This document shows positions 1 to 9,501 of a stretch of 64,000 bases of DNA, one piece after another; the stretch's first letter is position 1; each line of letters opens with the position of its first letter. The notes beneath the pieces are model-generated. The model worked only from the letters and a program-made list of their open reading frames with translations, was not told the DNA's origin and made no database searches. Source of the stretch: Bacillus rubiinfantis (lineage in GTDB: Bacteria; Bacillota; Bacilli; Bacillales; Cytobacillaceae); NCBI GenBank assembly GCA_000752035.1, contig CCFE01000025.1, forward strand, positions 119,348-183,347. The letters run 5' to 3'. A program made the translations under genes and the position numbers.

Positions 1-228
1 GACAGCTTGATCGATTAGCTGCTGAGCAGCCTCGAGTCCGGAAATTCCCGGCATATGGATATCTAGAAATATAACATCTGGTTCGTATTCGCGGTACAAT
101 TGTAGCAGTTGTTCCCCAGACTCAGCACTAGGGCAAAGCTCCACATCCTCTTCCTCTGTTAATAAATAGGTTAATTCTTTTCTCGCCATTAGCTCATCTT
201 CAGCAATCATGACGTGAATTTTTTGCAT
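1..228 (-). CDS. LytTR-type response regulator, N-terminal part (runs off the left edge)
   Basis: Only the first 76 codons are inside the window. They start at an ATG at 228 and read as a receiver domain: MIAEDE near the start supplies the acidic pocket, and VIFLDIHMPG carries the phospho-acceptor Asp. The gene lies 13 bp downstream of a LytS-type histidine kinase on the same strand, so it is almost certainly the kinase's partner. In this family the missing C-terminal half is usually a LytTR DNA-binding domain. The likely role is to control the symporter gene of the same operon or other uptake genes in response to a carboxylate signal; this is inferred from context. Confidence 0.88.
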   Translation of the reverse strand, partial: MQKIHVMIAEDELMARKELTYLLTEEEDVELCPSAESGEQLLQLYREYEPDVIFLDIHMPGISGLEAAQQLIDQAV

Positions 229-241
229 ATAACTCCCCCCT

Positions 242-1981
242 CTATGTTCGTACTTCGATTGGAATTTGAAAAGATACTTCACTTCCGCCAGAAGCAAGAT
301 TTTTGATATGAAGTTTCGCCTCTTCCCCCAATAAGCTAATTAAACGCTGATTGACATTGTATAAACCAATGCCGCTATTTTGATTCTCCGTCAAAGGACG
401 AGTAGTCACCTCTTTTACTAACTCTTGAGGAAACCCGCAGCCATTATCACGAACAATCACTTGAAGATGATGTGATTGCTGATTGAGAAGGACCTCTACC
501 TTACCACCGTTAGCTCGGATTCGCAGGCCATGCTGAATACAATTTTCCACAAGCGGCTGAAGTGTCGATGGCGGAATATTGGTATCCGGGATTGTATCCG
601 GCACGTGAAACAGGATTTTCAGCCGGTCACTAAAACGAGCTTGAATAATTTCCATATAGGCCCGGACATGTTCACATTCTTTTTCCAAAGATACAAGCGG
701 ATTGGACACTAATTTAAGATTGAAGCGCATAAACTGGGCCAACTGAACGGTGATATGTCGGGCTTGTTTCGGATCTTCACGGAACAAAGTTGCAATCAGA
801 TGCAGGGTATTAAACAGAAAGTGCGGATTAATTTGTGCCTGTAAATTCCGCAATTCAGCATCGCGAATATGAAGTTTCAAACTTTCAGCGGCCAGTAAGT
901 TCAACTGATGTGAGATCAATTTTCCCAAGCCTTGTGCCAAGTCTAGCTCAACAGGCCTGATATGATGGGCTTTCCGAAAATAAAAAGTAATTAGCCAAGC
1001 AACATCTTGCGCTTCGGTAATTGGAATGATAATCGCCGCTTCAAATGGACAGTTCTTATGTGAACATTCAATTTGACTGCGAGCAGTGGCCACTTTCATC
1101 TCTTTAGCAGCAATTGCTTCGGCAGCGAGCGATTGAAATACAGGCTGCCCCGGCTGATGATGGTCCTCTCCTAACCCCTTATGTGCCAATACCTCCTGCT
1201 TATTGGTGACGGAAACGGCCGCAAGCCTCAACCGCTCCTTTAATAAGTGAGCAAGACCGGCTGCCATCTCAGCCTGTTGATTCATTTTTAAAAATGGCAA
1301 TGCCTCCTCAGCAATCGTTAAAGCTTTTCGGGTTGCCAGTGCAGCTTCATTTTCTTGCTCCTTAAGGACAATTCCAATCATCGCTGTAAAAATGGCAATG
1401 GCCAGACTATTAGAGAGCACAAGCGGCAAGCCAATTTTATCGACAATCTCACCTCCATCAGGATGGAAAATAAGCAAAAGATGCATATGCAAAATCGGTG
1501 GAAAAACACCGATAAATAACGCTTTAAGCGGGGCTATCACACGCTCCTGAGAAAAGAATCGTGCAGTTAAGCCGGCTAGTACCCCTGTTAACGGATTCAC
1601 TACCCCATTTGCAAGCCAGCCGCCCCCCCCCAAGAAGATTAAATGTACGCCAGCAACTAGACCGGCTCCCATCCCGACTACTGGACCACCGAGAAGTCCG
1701 GCAATTACCACCGCAACAAGACTTAAACTGACGACTGACTGATCTTTCTCTACGGCAGACAGGACAAAGTCGAAATGGCTGATCATTCCCTCATCAATAA
1801 CAAAGCCTGCCATTGTCCCAGCTATCCCGAATAGGCCAAATACCCCCGCATGAACGAATGATAATTTTAAATCAAATTCTCTATATAATAATGATTTGAA
1901 GCCAGGCAGCCTCGTTAACACAAAAGCGATAACTAACAGTAGTCCTAGGCGTTCAAATAAAATAATCGTAATCTCTTTCAC
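242..1981 (-). CDS. LytS/BtsS-type sensor histidine kinase
   Basis: A 579-residue membrane sensor kinase. Residues about 1-205 hold several hydrophobic segments typical of the 5TM-5TMR_LYT domain. Residues about 230-360 look like a GAF domain. The kinase core has the His_kinase motif NPHFLFNTL near residue 390, and ATP-binding motifs follow (LVENCIQHG, DNGCGF, GIGLYNVNQRL). The start is GTG and overlaps the stop of the upstream symporter as GTGA, so the two are translationally coupled. The response regulator follows after 13 bp. In Bacilli such kinases sense small carboxylates such as pyruvate or acetate; the ligand here is inferred from the adjoining symporter. Confidence 0.92.
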   Translation of the reverse strand: MKEITIILFERLGLLLVIAFVLTRLPGFKSLLYREFDLKLSFVHAGVFGLFGIAGTMAGFVIDEGMISHFDFVLSAVEKDQSVVSLSLVAVVIAGLLGGPVVGMGAGLVAGVHLIFLGGGGWLANGVVNPLTGVLAGLTARFFSQERVIAPLKALFIGVFPPILHMHLLLIFHPDGGEIVDKIGLPLVLSNSLAIAIFTAMIGIVLKEQENEAALATRKALTIAEEALPFLKMNQQAEMAAGLAHLLKERLRLAAVSVTNKQEVLAHKGLGEDHHQPGQPVFQSLAAEAIAAKEMKVATARSQIECSHKNCPFEAAIIIPITEAQDVAWLITFYFRKAHHIRPVELDLAQGLGKLISHQLNLLAAESLKLHIRDAELRNLQAQINPHFLFNTLHLIATLFREDPKQARHITVQLAQFMRFNLKLVSNPLVSLEKECEHVRAYMEIIQARFSDRLKILFHVPDTIPDTNIPPSTLQPLVENCIQHGLRIRANGGKVEVLLNQQSHHLQVIVRDNGCGFPQELVKEVTTRPLTENQNSGIGLYNVNQRLISLLGEEAKLHIKNLASGGSEVSFQIPIEVRT

Positions 1982-3525
1982 TGGCTTTTTCTCCTTATAT
2001 CCATTCCTGTTTGCGCCCGGATAAAAAATGCCGTCAGCTCCTCTTCACCTTGACATGATGATTTTTGAAAAAGCAAGCTTGCGCTAATGGCACTTAAGAA
2101 GCCAATCGGAATGGCAATAATCCCCGGATTATATAAAGGAAATAGCGGTTCGCGCACAATCCAGCCACCATCAGAATTCATAATATGCGGGCCAAAAATT
2201 AAACAAGCGAGTGATACCGACATTCCAATTACCATCCCCGCTATCGCTCCCGCTTCATTAAAACGCTTCCAATAGATAGTGAGCAAAAGGACAGGAAAAT
2301 TGCTTGAGGCGGCAACAGTAAAGGTTAATGAGACGAGAAAAGTGACATTCATATCACCCATGCTTAAGGCAAAAATGGTCGAAAGAAGACCAATACCAAG
2401 GGCGGACAATCTCGCAGCCCGTAGCTGCTGTTCCTCCGATGCCGTGCCTTTTTTTAAAATATGATGGTAGATATCATGTGAAAAAGCAGTTGTAGCAGAA
2501 ATGACTAAGCCAGCAACAACAGCAACAATGGTTGTAAAGGCAATGGCTGATATAAAAGCAAACAGGAAATCCCCACCAAGTTCTTTTGCTAATAGCGGTG
2601 CAGCAAGGTTCCCAGTCGCATCCGCTGTCACGAGTTTATCGTAGCCAATTAAGGCAATGGCCGCAAAACCGAGGAGAAGCGTAATTAGGTAAAATGTGCC
2701 AATAATCCACGTGGCACTCACGAGCGAGCGCCGTACCTCTTTCGTATTTTTCACGGTGAAAAAGCGAATGAGAATATGCGGGAGACCTGCTGTTCCCAGC
2801 AGCAGGGCGAGCTGCATGGAAACTAATTCCACTGGGCTATCGAACAGCTGCCCTGGCATGAAGAATTGTTCGCGCAACGGTGTTTGCTGGACAATTTCTT
2901 GCATGATGGCTGCTGGATTCCAGTGAAAACGTGACAACACAATCAGCGATAGCAGAAATGTTCCGGACAAAAGCACAACCGTCTTGACAATCTGCACCCA
3001 AGAGGTGGCAATCATCCCGCCAAACACGACGTAAACCGTCATCAAGCCGCCTATCACAACAACTGAAATAGAATAATCGATATCGAGGAGTAATCGCAGC
3101 AGCAGCCCTGACGCCACCAGCTGGGGAATCATGTAGAGAAACGAGATCAGTAATGTACCAAATGCCATCAGGGATCGAATCCAATTATTATTGAAGCGAA
3201 ACACCACTACATCGGCTAGCGAATACTTCCCTAGATGGTGAACCGGTTCAGCAATAAAAAACATAACGACTAAATAGGAAACCAAAAAACCGACAGAATA
3301 AAGGAAACCATCAAAGCCATGGAGCGCAATGGTTCCGACTATACCTAGGAATGAGGCAGCACTGATAAAGTCACCAGAGATGGCTAGTCCGTTTTGAAAA
3401 CCAGTCAAACTTCCTGCTCCAGTATAGAAGCGGCTCGTTGTTTTACTTCGCTTTGCTGCCCAGTACGTAATAATCAGTGTACAGACAATGATGCAAATGA
3501 AAAACGAAAAATAGGTAAGATTCAC
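1978..3525 (-). CDS. Sodium:solute symporter family protein (ActP/YwcA-like monocarboxylate permease)
   Basis: A 515-residue polytopic membrane protein with about 13 hydrophobic segments. It shows SSS-family features: GLAISGDFISAASFLG near residues 48-63, and a conserved ATTAFSHDIYHHILKKG segment after a long run of helices. It most resembles the acetate/pyruvate branch (ActP, YwcA). It is the first gene of an operon with a LytS-type kinase and a response regulator, which suggests a sensor-linked uptake system for a short-chain carboxylate. The DUF485 partner often found beside ActP is not seen here. The exact substrate cannot be read from sequence. Confidence 0.9.
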   Translation of the reverse strand: MNLTYFSFFICIIVCTLIITYWAAKRSKTTSRFYTGAGSLTGFQNGLAISGDFISAASFLGIVGTIALHGFDGFLYSVGFLVSYLVVMFFIAEPVHHLGKYSLADVVVFRFNNNWIRSLMAFGTLLISFLYMIPQLVASGLLLRLLLDIDYSISVVVIGGLMTVYVVFGGMIATSWVQIVKTVVLLSGTFLLSLIVLSRFHWNPAAIMQEIVQQTPLREQFFMPGQLFDSPVELVSMQLALLLGTAGLPHILIRFFTVKNTKEVRRSLVSATWIIGTFYLITLLLGFAAIALIGYDKLVTADATGNLAAPLLAKELGGDFLFAFISAIAFTTIVAVVAGLVISATTAFSHDIYHHILKKGTASEEQQLRAARLSALGIGLLSTIFALSMGDMNVTFLVSLTFTVAASSNFPVLLLTIYWKRFNEAGAIAGMVIGMSVSLACLIFGPHIMNSDGGWIVREPLFPLYNPGIIAIPIGFLSAISASLLFQKSSCQGEEELTAFFIRAQTGMDIRRKSQ

Positions 3526-3635
3526 AGCCTCCCCCCTCGCTTTATGTAGTCGTAATTTTTGGTAAATTTGTTTTATTTTGAATATAACGGAGCCACTGTG
3601 GATTGTAAAGAAAAAAAGATGGCTAATAAAAAATA

Positions 3636-3697
3636 ACCTGCCACTACATAGACGCCCTCCTTTTACATGATGCAGACAGCCTGATGTAGTGACAGGT
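3636..3697 (-). terminator. Rho-independent terminator after the lysozyme-like gene
   Basis: A 14-bp inverted repeat (ACCTGCCACTACAT at 3636-3649 and its partner at 3684-3697, one mismatch). Read on the minus strand it is followed by a run of six T. It sits 24 bp beyond the stop of the gene ending at 3721. Confidence 0.75.
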
Positions 3698-3720
3698 GTT
3701 GATTTTGTTGAATTACTGAG

Positions 3721-5394
3721 TTATTTTACGACCTTAACTGTTCTGGTCGCACTAACTTTTCTTTTCGAATCCTTTGCAGCCACATATAATTTGCTGCCCG
3801 CCCGCTGTTTTGGAATCTTTACGGTGAATTTTCCAGTACTCGTGGCTTTGGCCGAATATGTTTTCTTGCCGATTTTAATCGTGACCGTAGCTTTCTTTTC
3901 CGTTTTTCCGCTGACGGTTTTAGTCTTGCTGGTGACTCTGTTCACCGTCGGGATATTTGGTGCAACTCTAACGACAGTGATTGCTCTTGCCCTGCTCTTA
4001 TTCCCGGAAGCATCCTTCGCTGAGACGGAAAGCTTCGTCCCTGAATTTTTTATGGGAATCGATATTTTGTAATAACCCTTGCTATCTGCTTTAACGCTGT
4101 AGGTTTTCCCTGAGACAGTAACTGAGACAATGGCCTTTGCTTCTGTTTTTCCGGAGACTACGGTCGATTTATTTGTCACCTTATTGACAGATGGTATGGC
4201 TGGAGCTGTTTTATCTGTGACGGTGATTGTTTTGGCGAGACTAGGCGCATTATATGGCCCTTTATAGGAAAACGAAAGCTTGGCACCCGCTTTTTGCTGC
4301 GAAATCTTTGCTATAAAGTTTCTGTTCTTATCAGTTGTGGCACTCGCTAGCAGCTTCGTTCCATTCTTAATTTGCACACTGACACCAGCAGGCGCCTTTC
4401 CTGAAATCGTTGTATCATTATCATCGACAGCATTGACGGTCGGTGCGTCTACTTTTCTACTAATATAGGCGGAGGAAATATATCCTTCCACATCGGTGCC
4501 ATCTAGCTTGACTGGGTACCAGACAAACACATTTTTTGAAGAAGATGGTATAGTAAACCGGAATGGCCCAGTGATGGTCAATGTTGTGTTTTTGGGTACC
4601 GTTTTCTTAACAGGTGATATTTTACCATCAGTGCTCGGATTTTTTCTTAAGTTTACTTCTGACACCGTAACAACTTTATTACCGGTTTGAAAATAGTAGT
4701 TTGTTGGGTGAAGCTGGCTTGTAATCGTATAAAGAGGCTTATTGAATTTGATATTTTCAGTGCTATTTGTGTCATACGTAAAATCTTTTGTGGTGAATGG
4801 GAACTTTGCTAACGATATACTGTCTAAGAAGCTACCACTTTTGATTTTGGCAAAGACCTGTTCTTGATAGGCATCTACATTGAGTTTCTCCGTTTTCTGT
4901 TCAAGAGGGCTGTTAACAGGCTTGATTCCGTTATAAGCCATCACCGGAAAATACCAGTTTTCAATCACCTCTGGTCCGGCCTCTTGAATTTTTGGCAATC
5001 TTTCCCATTCATACTTGTCTTTGAGGATATTAACACCGGTCTGGATATTGTAAATTATATCTGTTTTTAATCGTTCATCATCAATTCCGGTGATTTGCAT
5101 AATTCCAATGCCGTTATCGGGAGCGATATTTGGCCTTCCATTTTTATATTGGATCCAGCCGCTCTCTTGTTCTGCTACTGCTTTAACAACTTCAGGTGGG
5201 ATGCGGGCATCTAATGCTGCATTTGTTAACAGGCAATTAACATGCTGATATGAGGGATTTACATTTGTTTGTACTCCCCCATAGATACCTCTACATTTTT
5301 CAGCCCAAGTACTCGCAGCCGAGGCGCTATCATACGACCACCCGAGGAAAAATAAACAAGCCAATAAGGCTGCTTTTACTAGAGTAGATTTCAT
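3721..5394 (-). CDS. Secreted lysozyme-like (SLT-fold) protein with SH3 and three bacterial Ig-like repeats
   Basis: A 557-residue exported protein with a signal peptide (about residues 1-27, ending AASA). Residues about 30-190 resemble a soluble lytic transglycosylase domain: AVAEQESGW carries the likely catalytic Glu (E77) and NGIGIMQIT is the typical second motif. An SH3b-type segment (SEVNLRKNPSTDGK) lies near residues 245-320. It is followed by three copies of an approximately 80-residue Ig-like (Big_6-type) module, each with a VSGKT/ISGKA motif and a basic tail, probably for cell-wall binding. It is a single gene with its own terminator. It likely trims peptidoglycan; this is inferred from the fold. 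Confidence 0.82.
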   Translation of the reverse strand: MKSTLVKAALLACLFFLGWSYDSASAASTWAEKCRGIYGGVQTNVNPSYQHVNCLLTNAALDARIPPEVVKAVAEQESGWIQYKNGRPNIAPDNGIGIMQITGIDDERLKTDIIYNIQTGVNILKDKYEWERLPKIQEAGPEVIENWYFPVMAYNGIKPVNSPLEQKTEKLNVDAYQEQVFAKIKSGSFLDSISLAKFPFTTKDFTYDTNSTENIKFNKPLYTITSQLHPTNYYFQTGNKVVTVSEVNLRKNPSTDGKISPVKKTVPKNTTLTITGPFRFTIPSSSKNVFVWYPVKLDGTDVEGYISSAYISRKVDAPTVNAVDDNDTTISGKAPAGVSVQIKNGTKLLASATTDKNRNFIAKISQQKAGAKLSFSYKGPYNAPSLAKTITVTDKTAPAIPSVNKVTNKSTVVSGKTEAKAIVSVTVSGKTYSVKADSKGYYKISIPIKNSGTKLSVSAKDASGNKSRARAITVVRVAPNIPTVNRVTSKTKTVSGKTEKKATVTIKIGKKTYSAKATSTGKFTVKIPKQRAGSKLYVAAKDSKRKVSATRTVKVVK

Positions 5395-5506
5395 TCTTAC
5401 AGTCTCCTATCTTACAAGTTTCCTATTATTACTAGTGTACCATGCCAGAAGGTAACGTGGATAGGAACTATTTACGTAATATCTGGGAAAAGCTCGTATC
5501 TGGTTG

Positions 5507-5599
5507 ATTCGCTAATAAAACGTAAAATTCGCTAATATATGCTTGAGAATCGCTAATAAAATGCTAAATTCGCTAATATCAGCTCAAAATTCGCTAATA
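5507..5599. repeat. Five-unit ATTCGCTAATA array (left copy)
   Basis: Five copies of (A)TTCGCTAATA begin at 5507, 5527, 5548, 5568 and 5589. The spacing is 20, 21, 20, 21 bp, close to two helical turns. Unit 3 reads AATCGCTAATA. The linkers are AT-rich and not conserved. The array lies upstream of the lysozyme-like gene and beyond the terminator of the MMPL gene. A second array with the same number of units and the same spacing lies at 9409-9501. No ORF covers it. Confidence 0.9.
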
Positions 5600-5628
5600 A
5601 AATAAAAACAGCTAGAGCACTTCAAAAG

Positions 5629-5661
5629 AAAGAGCTGACTCCTCAATGGGTTCAGCTCTTT
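5629..5661 (-). terminator. Terminator of the marR-mmpL operon
   Basis: A perfect 10-bp stem, AAAGAGCTGA (5629-5638) pairing with TCAGCTCTTT (5652-5661). Read on the minus strand it is followed by CTTTTG. It is 31 bp past the MMPL stop codon. Confidence 0.75.
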
Positions 5662-5691
5662 AAACATTTTTCTATAGGATGCCTGTAAGTC

Positions 5692-8600
5692 TTATACGGC
5701 TTTTTTCTCCAAAATATAATCATCGGCCTTTTTCCTAGCTGTTAATCTTTCTGGAAGTGTCATTAATGCAGGAAGGAAGATTGGCAACAGGATAAAGCAC
5801 AACACTATTAGACCTGTAATGACGGCAATTGCTAATTCCGTTAACAGAACGATTCCGGCTGGCATAAGTGTCGCAAACGTCCCGCCAAGAATAATCACTG
5901 CAGAGATAATTACTCCGCCAGTATGCTTAGATGCGAGCACAATTGCTTCTTTAGCTGCCATTTGCGGATACTCCTTAAAGCGCATCATTAAGAAAATACT
6001 GTAATCCACTCCCAAGGCAACGATGATGATAAACGAGAAGAACGGCACAAACGATGAGATTCCCTCATAGCCTTTCAAATCGATAAAAATATAATTAATG
6101 ATAAACATCGCTGCATAATAGGCACCAACAAGCGATCCTGTAATAAATACTGGTGTCCAAAATTGTTTAATGACCAAGAAGAGGACAAGCAAGACACCGA
6201 GAATGACAATCGTTGTTGTTCTATTTAAATCTCTTGATAATACATCGTTCATATCATTCGTTGTGGCGCTCGAGCCGCTCGTACCACTCTTCGCCCCTGC
6301 CAGAGCGGTCCCTTTTAAACCAGTTGAAACAGTTTTATTGATTTTCGTTACCGTTGTTAATGCTTCTGTTGAATAAGGGTCATCTTCCAACACAATCATT
6401 AGCTTCGTAATTTTTCGATCTTCAGACATAAACGTATCTAAAGATTGTTTAAAATCCTTATTCGTTAACGCTTCTTTTGGTATAAAGAAGTTTTTGTTTT
6501 GATGGAGCTGTGATAAATAACCATTTGTTTGCCCAAGTCCATCAGAGATTTGTTTCAGACCGCCGTTAACATCCGATAGTTTTTCCCCGAATGTACTGAA
6601 ACCATTAAGTCCAGCTACTAGCTGTTCTTGTCCTGATTTCATTTGACCCAGTCCATCATTGACACTGTTCATATTCGTGACAATCGTGCCGATTCCGGAA
6701 GAGGCTTTTTCGAGTCCGGCGTTAAGTTTTTTCAAACCATCACTCATTTGTGATAAACCACCAGACATCTGTGATAGATTTTTATTAGCCGTAGCAAAAC
6801 CGGACGTAACCGTATTGTAATTGTCATTTAATGCTTTGATACCTTCAGGAGTGATTTGGTTTAACGATGATACTAATCCGTCAATCGTTTGCTTTAAGGC
6901 TAAATAATTAGGATCAGTTTGGGCATTATCATAGCTGTTTCCTAACGCAGTCGCCATCGATTGCATTTGCGATAACGCAGCTTTTACACCGAGAAGCGCT
7001 TGAGCTGCCTCTTGATAATGACTACCGATTTCTTTGTAACCAGCCTGCATTTTTCCATAATTCTCTGCTAGCAACGACACACCGCTGCTCATTTTTGAAA
7101 GATTCGTTTGAATCGTTGCAATTCCATTACCGATAGATTGAGAATTCGTAGTACCCCCATCTAAACCTGTCTGGATTTGTTTCAACCCTTTTGTTAAAGC
7201 AGTCATACCATCTTGAAGCTTGGCGGTACCATCCACCATCTTATTAACATCAGAAAAATCCGCTGAACCAAGCTTGTCCTGTGCTTGTTTCAAGCCACCA
7301 TAAATCTCATCAACCCCACCTTGCGTTTGTGAGATTCCATCTGTCACCGTCCCCATTTGTCCGCTGACATAAAAATCATCAATCTGCTTGCCTTGAGGCT
7401 GTGTAACCGAAGAAACTTGCTTAACTCCCTTCAGCTTTTTAAGCTGCTCGGTAATAGAATCAATGACGGCTAACGAGTCATTATTATCAAGTGCTTGATC
7501 ATTTTCAATGACAACTGTTGCCGGCATCGCCTGTCCTTTTCCGAAATGGTCTGCTACTAGATTAATCGCTTTTGAAGAAGGATAGCTATTCCCCAGTTCG
7601 CCAACTGTATCAAAGTTCAGCTTTTCTTCATGGAAATAGACCATCGGCCCAATGATTAATAGGATAATCGCTGTAACCACAATGGGAAACTTGGTGGCCA
7701 GAGATGATGTAACACCCCAGAACTTATTCTCTTTATGACCACTGACATTCTTCGAGGGCCAAAAGAGCTTCGTACCTAGTACTTTCATGATAAAAGGCGT
7801 CAGCGTCAGAATTTCCAATAAGAGAATGGTGACCCCAATGACAACGACGACACCAGATTTATAGATTGGTGATTCAGAGAATACAAGAGCAAGAAAGGCA
7901 ATAAATACCGTTAGAATACTATAGGCGATGGTTTTTCCTGCTGTTTTATACGTATTAACAATGGAATCATCCACTGAGTGTCCATGCGACAGTTCTTCCC
8001 GGAATCGATTAAATAGCAAAATATTATAATCCGTCCCGATCCCAAACAGAATTAATACGAGAAGCATTTGCGTTAGACTTGTAACCGGGAACCCTGCTTT
8101 GTCGATTAATTGCGCGGCAATCCCCATTGACGTTAGATAGGAAAAAGCTACCGCGACTAGCGAAACTAGCGGAGTAACAACGGAGCGGAAAACAAGAATC
8201 AGAACGACTAAGATAAATACCACTGTTAAAGCAGCACTTTTCTCAACACCGGCCTGCGATGCCCGCAAATAGTCATTATTTATAAAATCAGAGCCGCTTA
8301 AATAGTACTCAACAGGTGAGGGTTTAAGTTTGGCATCAAATAGTTTTTTGACGTCAGCTACTTCTCTACCCTTTAAATCAAGCTTATAGCTCACCATTAG
8401 CGTCGTGCCATCTTTAGACACTAAAGAACTTTTTGCAGCTGGCATAGTGAAAGGATCCATAATATCGGAAATACCCAGTTCGTTGCTGCTATCATGAATG
8501 GAATCAATTATGTTACCAATTTTTTCCATATCATGGTTGGAGATTTTATTTTTATCATAAAAAACAATCAGGTCGCTCGTACCTTTGGTAGAATCCATCT

Positions 8601-8766
8601 TTTTCAAAATATTGTCTGCGATAACCGAGAGACTTTGATTACTCGTTCCTTGCTGTCCCTTTTGCCGTAATATGGCATTAATGTCTGGTTGAATGACTGT
8701 AAGCACAATGGTTGCAACTAACCAGATTGCAAAGATTGCCCACCGGCCTTTGATGATGCGTTTCAC
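5692..8766 (-). CDS. MMPL-family (RND superfamily) membrane transporter
   Basis: A 1024-residue protein with two MMPL modules. Each has an N-terminal helix, a large external loop and about five clustered helices (around residues 170-340 and 840-1005). The motifs GIGTDYNILLFNRFREE and GVDYSIFLMMRFKEY are the family's signature Asp/Tyr segments. Residues about 470-760 form a long helical insertion with repeated QMSxGLxxLxxGL heptads, as in YhgE/MmpL-like fusions, probably an external coiled coil. The start is GTG and overlaps the marR stop (GTGA). It probably exports lipids or toxic amphiphiles and is repressed by the MarR protein. Usual Bacillus relatives such as YdfJ are about 300 residues shorter because they lack this insertion. 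Confidence 0.9.
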   Translation of the reverse strand: MKRIIKGRWAIFAIWLVATIVLTVIQPDINAILRQKGQQGTSNQSLSVIADNILKKMDSTKGTSDLIVFYDKNKISNHDMEKIGNIIDSIHDSSNELGISDIMDPFTMPAAKSSLVSKDGTTLMVSYKLDLKGREVADVKKLFDAKLKPSPVEYYLSGSDFINNDYLRASQAGVEKSAALTVVFILVVLILVFRSVVTPLVSLVAVAFSYLTSMGIAAQLIDKAGFPVTSLTQMLLVLILFGIGTDYNILLFNRFREELSHGHSVDDSIVNTYKTAGKTIAYSILTVFIAFLALVFSESPIYKSGVVVVIGVTILLLEILTLTPFIMKVLGTKLFWPSKNVSGHKENKFWGVTSSLATKFPIVVTAIILLIIGPMVYFHEEKLNFDTVGELGNSYPSSKAINLVADHFGKGQAMPATVVIENDQALDNNDSLAVIDSITEQLKKLKGVKQVSSVTQPQGKQIDDFYVSGQMGTVTDGISQTQGGVDEIYGGLKQAQDKLGSADFSDVNKMVDGTAKLQDGMTALTKGLKQIQTGLDGGTTNSQSIGNGIATIQTNLSKMSSGVSLLAENYGKMQAGYKEIGSHYQEAAQALLGVKAALSQMQSMATALGNSYDNAQTDPNYLALKQTIDGLVSSLNQITPEGIKALNDNYNTVTSGFATANKNLSQMSGGLSQMSDGLKKLNAGLEKASSGIGTIVTNMNSVNDGLGQMKSGQEQLVAGLNGFSTFGEKLSDVNGGLKQISDGLGQTNGYLSQLHQNKNFFIPKEALTNKDFKQSLDTFMSEDRKITKLMIVLEDDPYSTEALTTVTKINKTVSTGLKGTALAGAKSGTSGSSATTNDMNDVLSRDLNRTTTIVILGVLLVLFLVIKQFWTPVFITGSLVGAYYAAMFIINYIFIDLKGYEGISSFVPFFSFIIIVALGVDYSIFLMMRFKEYPQMAAKEAIVLASKHTGGVIISAVIILGGTFATLMPAGIVLLTELAIAVITGLIVLCFILLPIFLPALMTLPERLTARKKADDYILEKKAV

Positions 8767-9296
8767 TTTGTATCCTCCACTTCATTTTGTTGTTTATTTT
8801 TGCGTTCGTCCTTGTCGGAAAAATACAAAATGTCAATGAATTTACGATTATCCATTCCTTCAGCTTCCATTTTTTGTTTTACAGCTGAAACTAGGTATCT
8901 CATTCCCTTTTCGATTACATCCTGCTCATCTGGGGTCAGTAATTCTAATACACCTGTTAAAGATTGATAGGTAATTGCCGCGATGCTTTCATTAATATCT
9001 TCTGCAAGTCTGGCAGATAAGGAAATATCTGCAATTCGTTTATCCTTCTTATTAGGCGTTTTCACAAGAAAACCTTTTGAAGCGAGTCTTTCAACAATAT
9101 CAGAAACCGTACTTTGCGTCATTTTAAGATTTTGTGAGAGCTGCTTAATACTGACTGTTTTATGTGTATAGACATCGCCAAGAACCCTTACCTGAGGGAT
9201 AGTCACACCATGCTCCTCTGCCTGCTTTTGCAGACTCTTCATCGTATAACGATGGAGATAATCAATTGATTCCCCAATAAACTTTGCTCTTTCCAC
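8763..9296 (-). CDS. MarR-family transcriptional regulator of the MMPL operon
   Basis: A 177-residue winged-helix regulator. The helix-turn-helix lies near residues 50-75 (VSIKQLSQNLKMTQSTVSDI) and the basic wing near residues 80-92 (KTPNKKDKR). The start is GTG, placed by a strong AAGGAGG site. Its stop overlaps the start of the MMPL gene, so it is co-transcribed. Two ATCGTATACGAT-type palindromes just upstream are the likely autoregulatory operators. By analogy with MarR-RND pairs, ligand binding should release repression and raise efflux; the ligand is unknown. Confidence 0.92.
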   Translation of the reverse strand: MERAKFIGESIDYLHRYTMKSLQKQAEEHGVTIPQVRVLGDVYTHKTVSIKQLSQNLKMTQSTVSDIVERLASKGFLVKTPNKKDKRIADISLSARLAEDINESIAAITYQSLTGVLELLTPDEQDVIEKGMRYLVSAVKQKMEAEGMDNRKFIDILYFSDKDERKNKQQNEVEDTK

Positions 9297-9322
9297 TATT
9301 TATCCTCCTTTTTGGAATTTAC

Positions 9323-9349
9323 ATCGTATACGATACATCGGATACGATA
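9323..9349 (-). promoter_or_regulatory. Tandem MarR-type operators
   Basis: A perfect 12-bp palindrome ATCGTATACGAT (9323-9334) and a near copy ATCGGATACGAT (9338-9349) lie 15 bp apart, 27-53 bp before the marR start. Paired palindromes close to the promoter are typical of autoregulated MarR genes. Confidence 0.75.
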
Positions 9350-9408
9350 TATTATCAAAGACCCCACCCCCACTTGTCAATAAAAAAATTTAGCTACGAT
9401 ATTTTTGG

Positions 9409-9501
9409 ATTCGCTAATAAACTGGAAAAATCGCTAATATAAGTTCAAGATTCGCTAATAAAACGCTGAATTCGCTAATAAAAGTTCTGGATTCGCTAAT
9501 A
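9409..9501. repeat. Five-unit ATTCGCTAATA array (right copy)
   Basis: Units begin at 9409, 9429, 9450, 9470 and 9491, so the spacing 20, 21, 20, 21 bp is identical to the left array at 5507-5599. Unit 2 reads AATCGCTAATA. The array lies in the 412-bp gap between the marR operators and the aldehyde dehydrogenase gene, so the two arrays bracket the marR-mmpL operon. The rest of that gap, 9502-9636, is AT-rich and holds nothing else I recognise. Confidence 0.9.

Noticed and set aside
2837..3184. 115-codon ORF inside the symporter gene
   Set aside because: Same-strand frame-shifted shadow of the symporter with no start signal.
5507..5599. CRISPR array
   Set aside because: Units are only 11 bp, linkers are 9-10 bp and AT-rich, and no cas gene is near.
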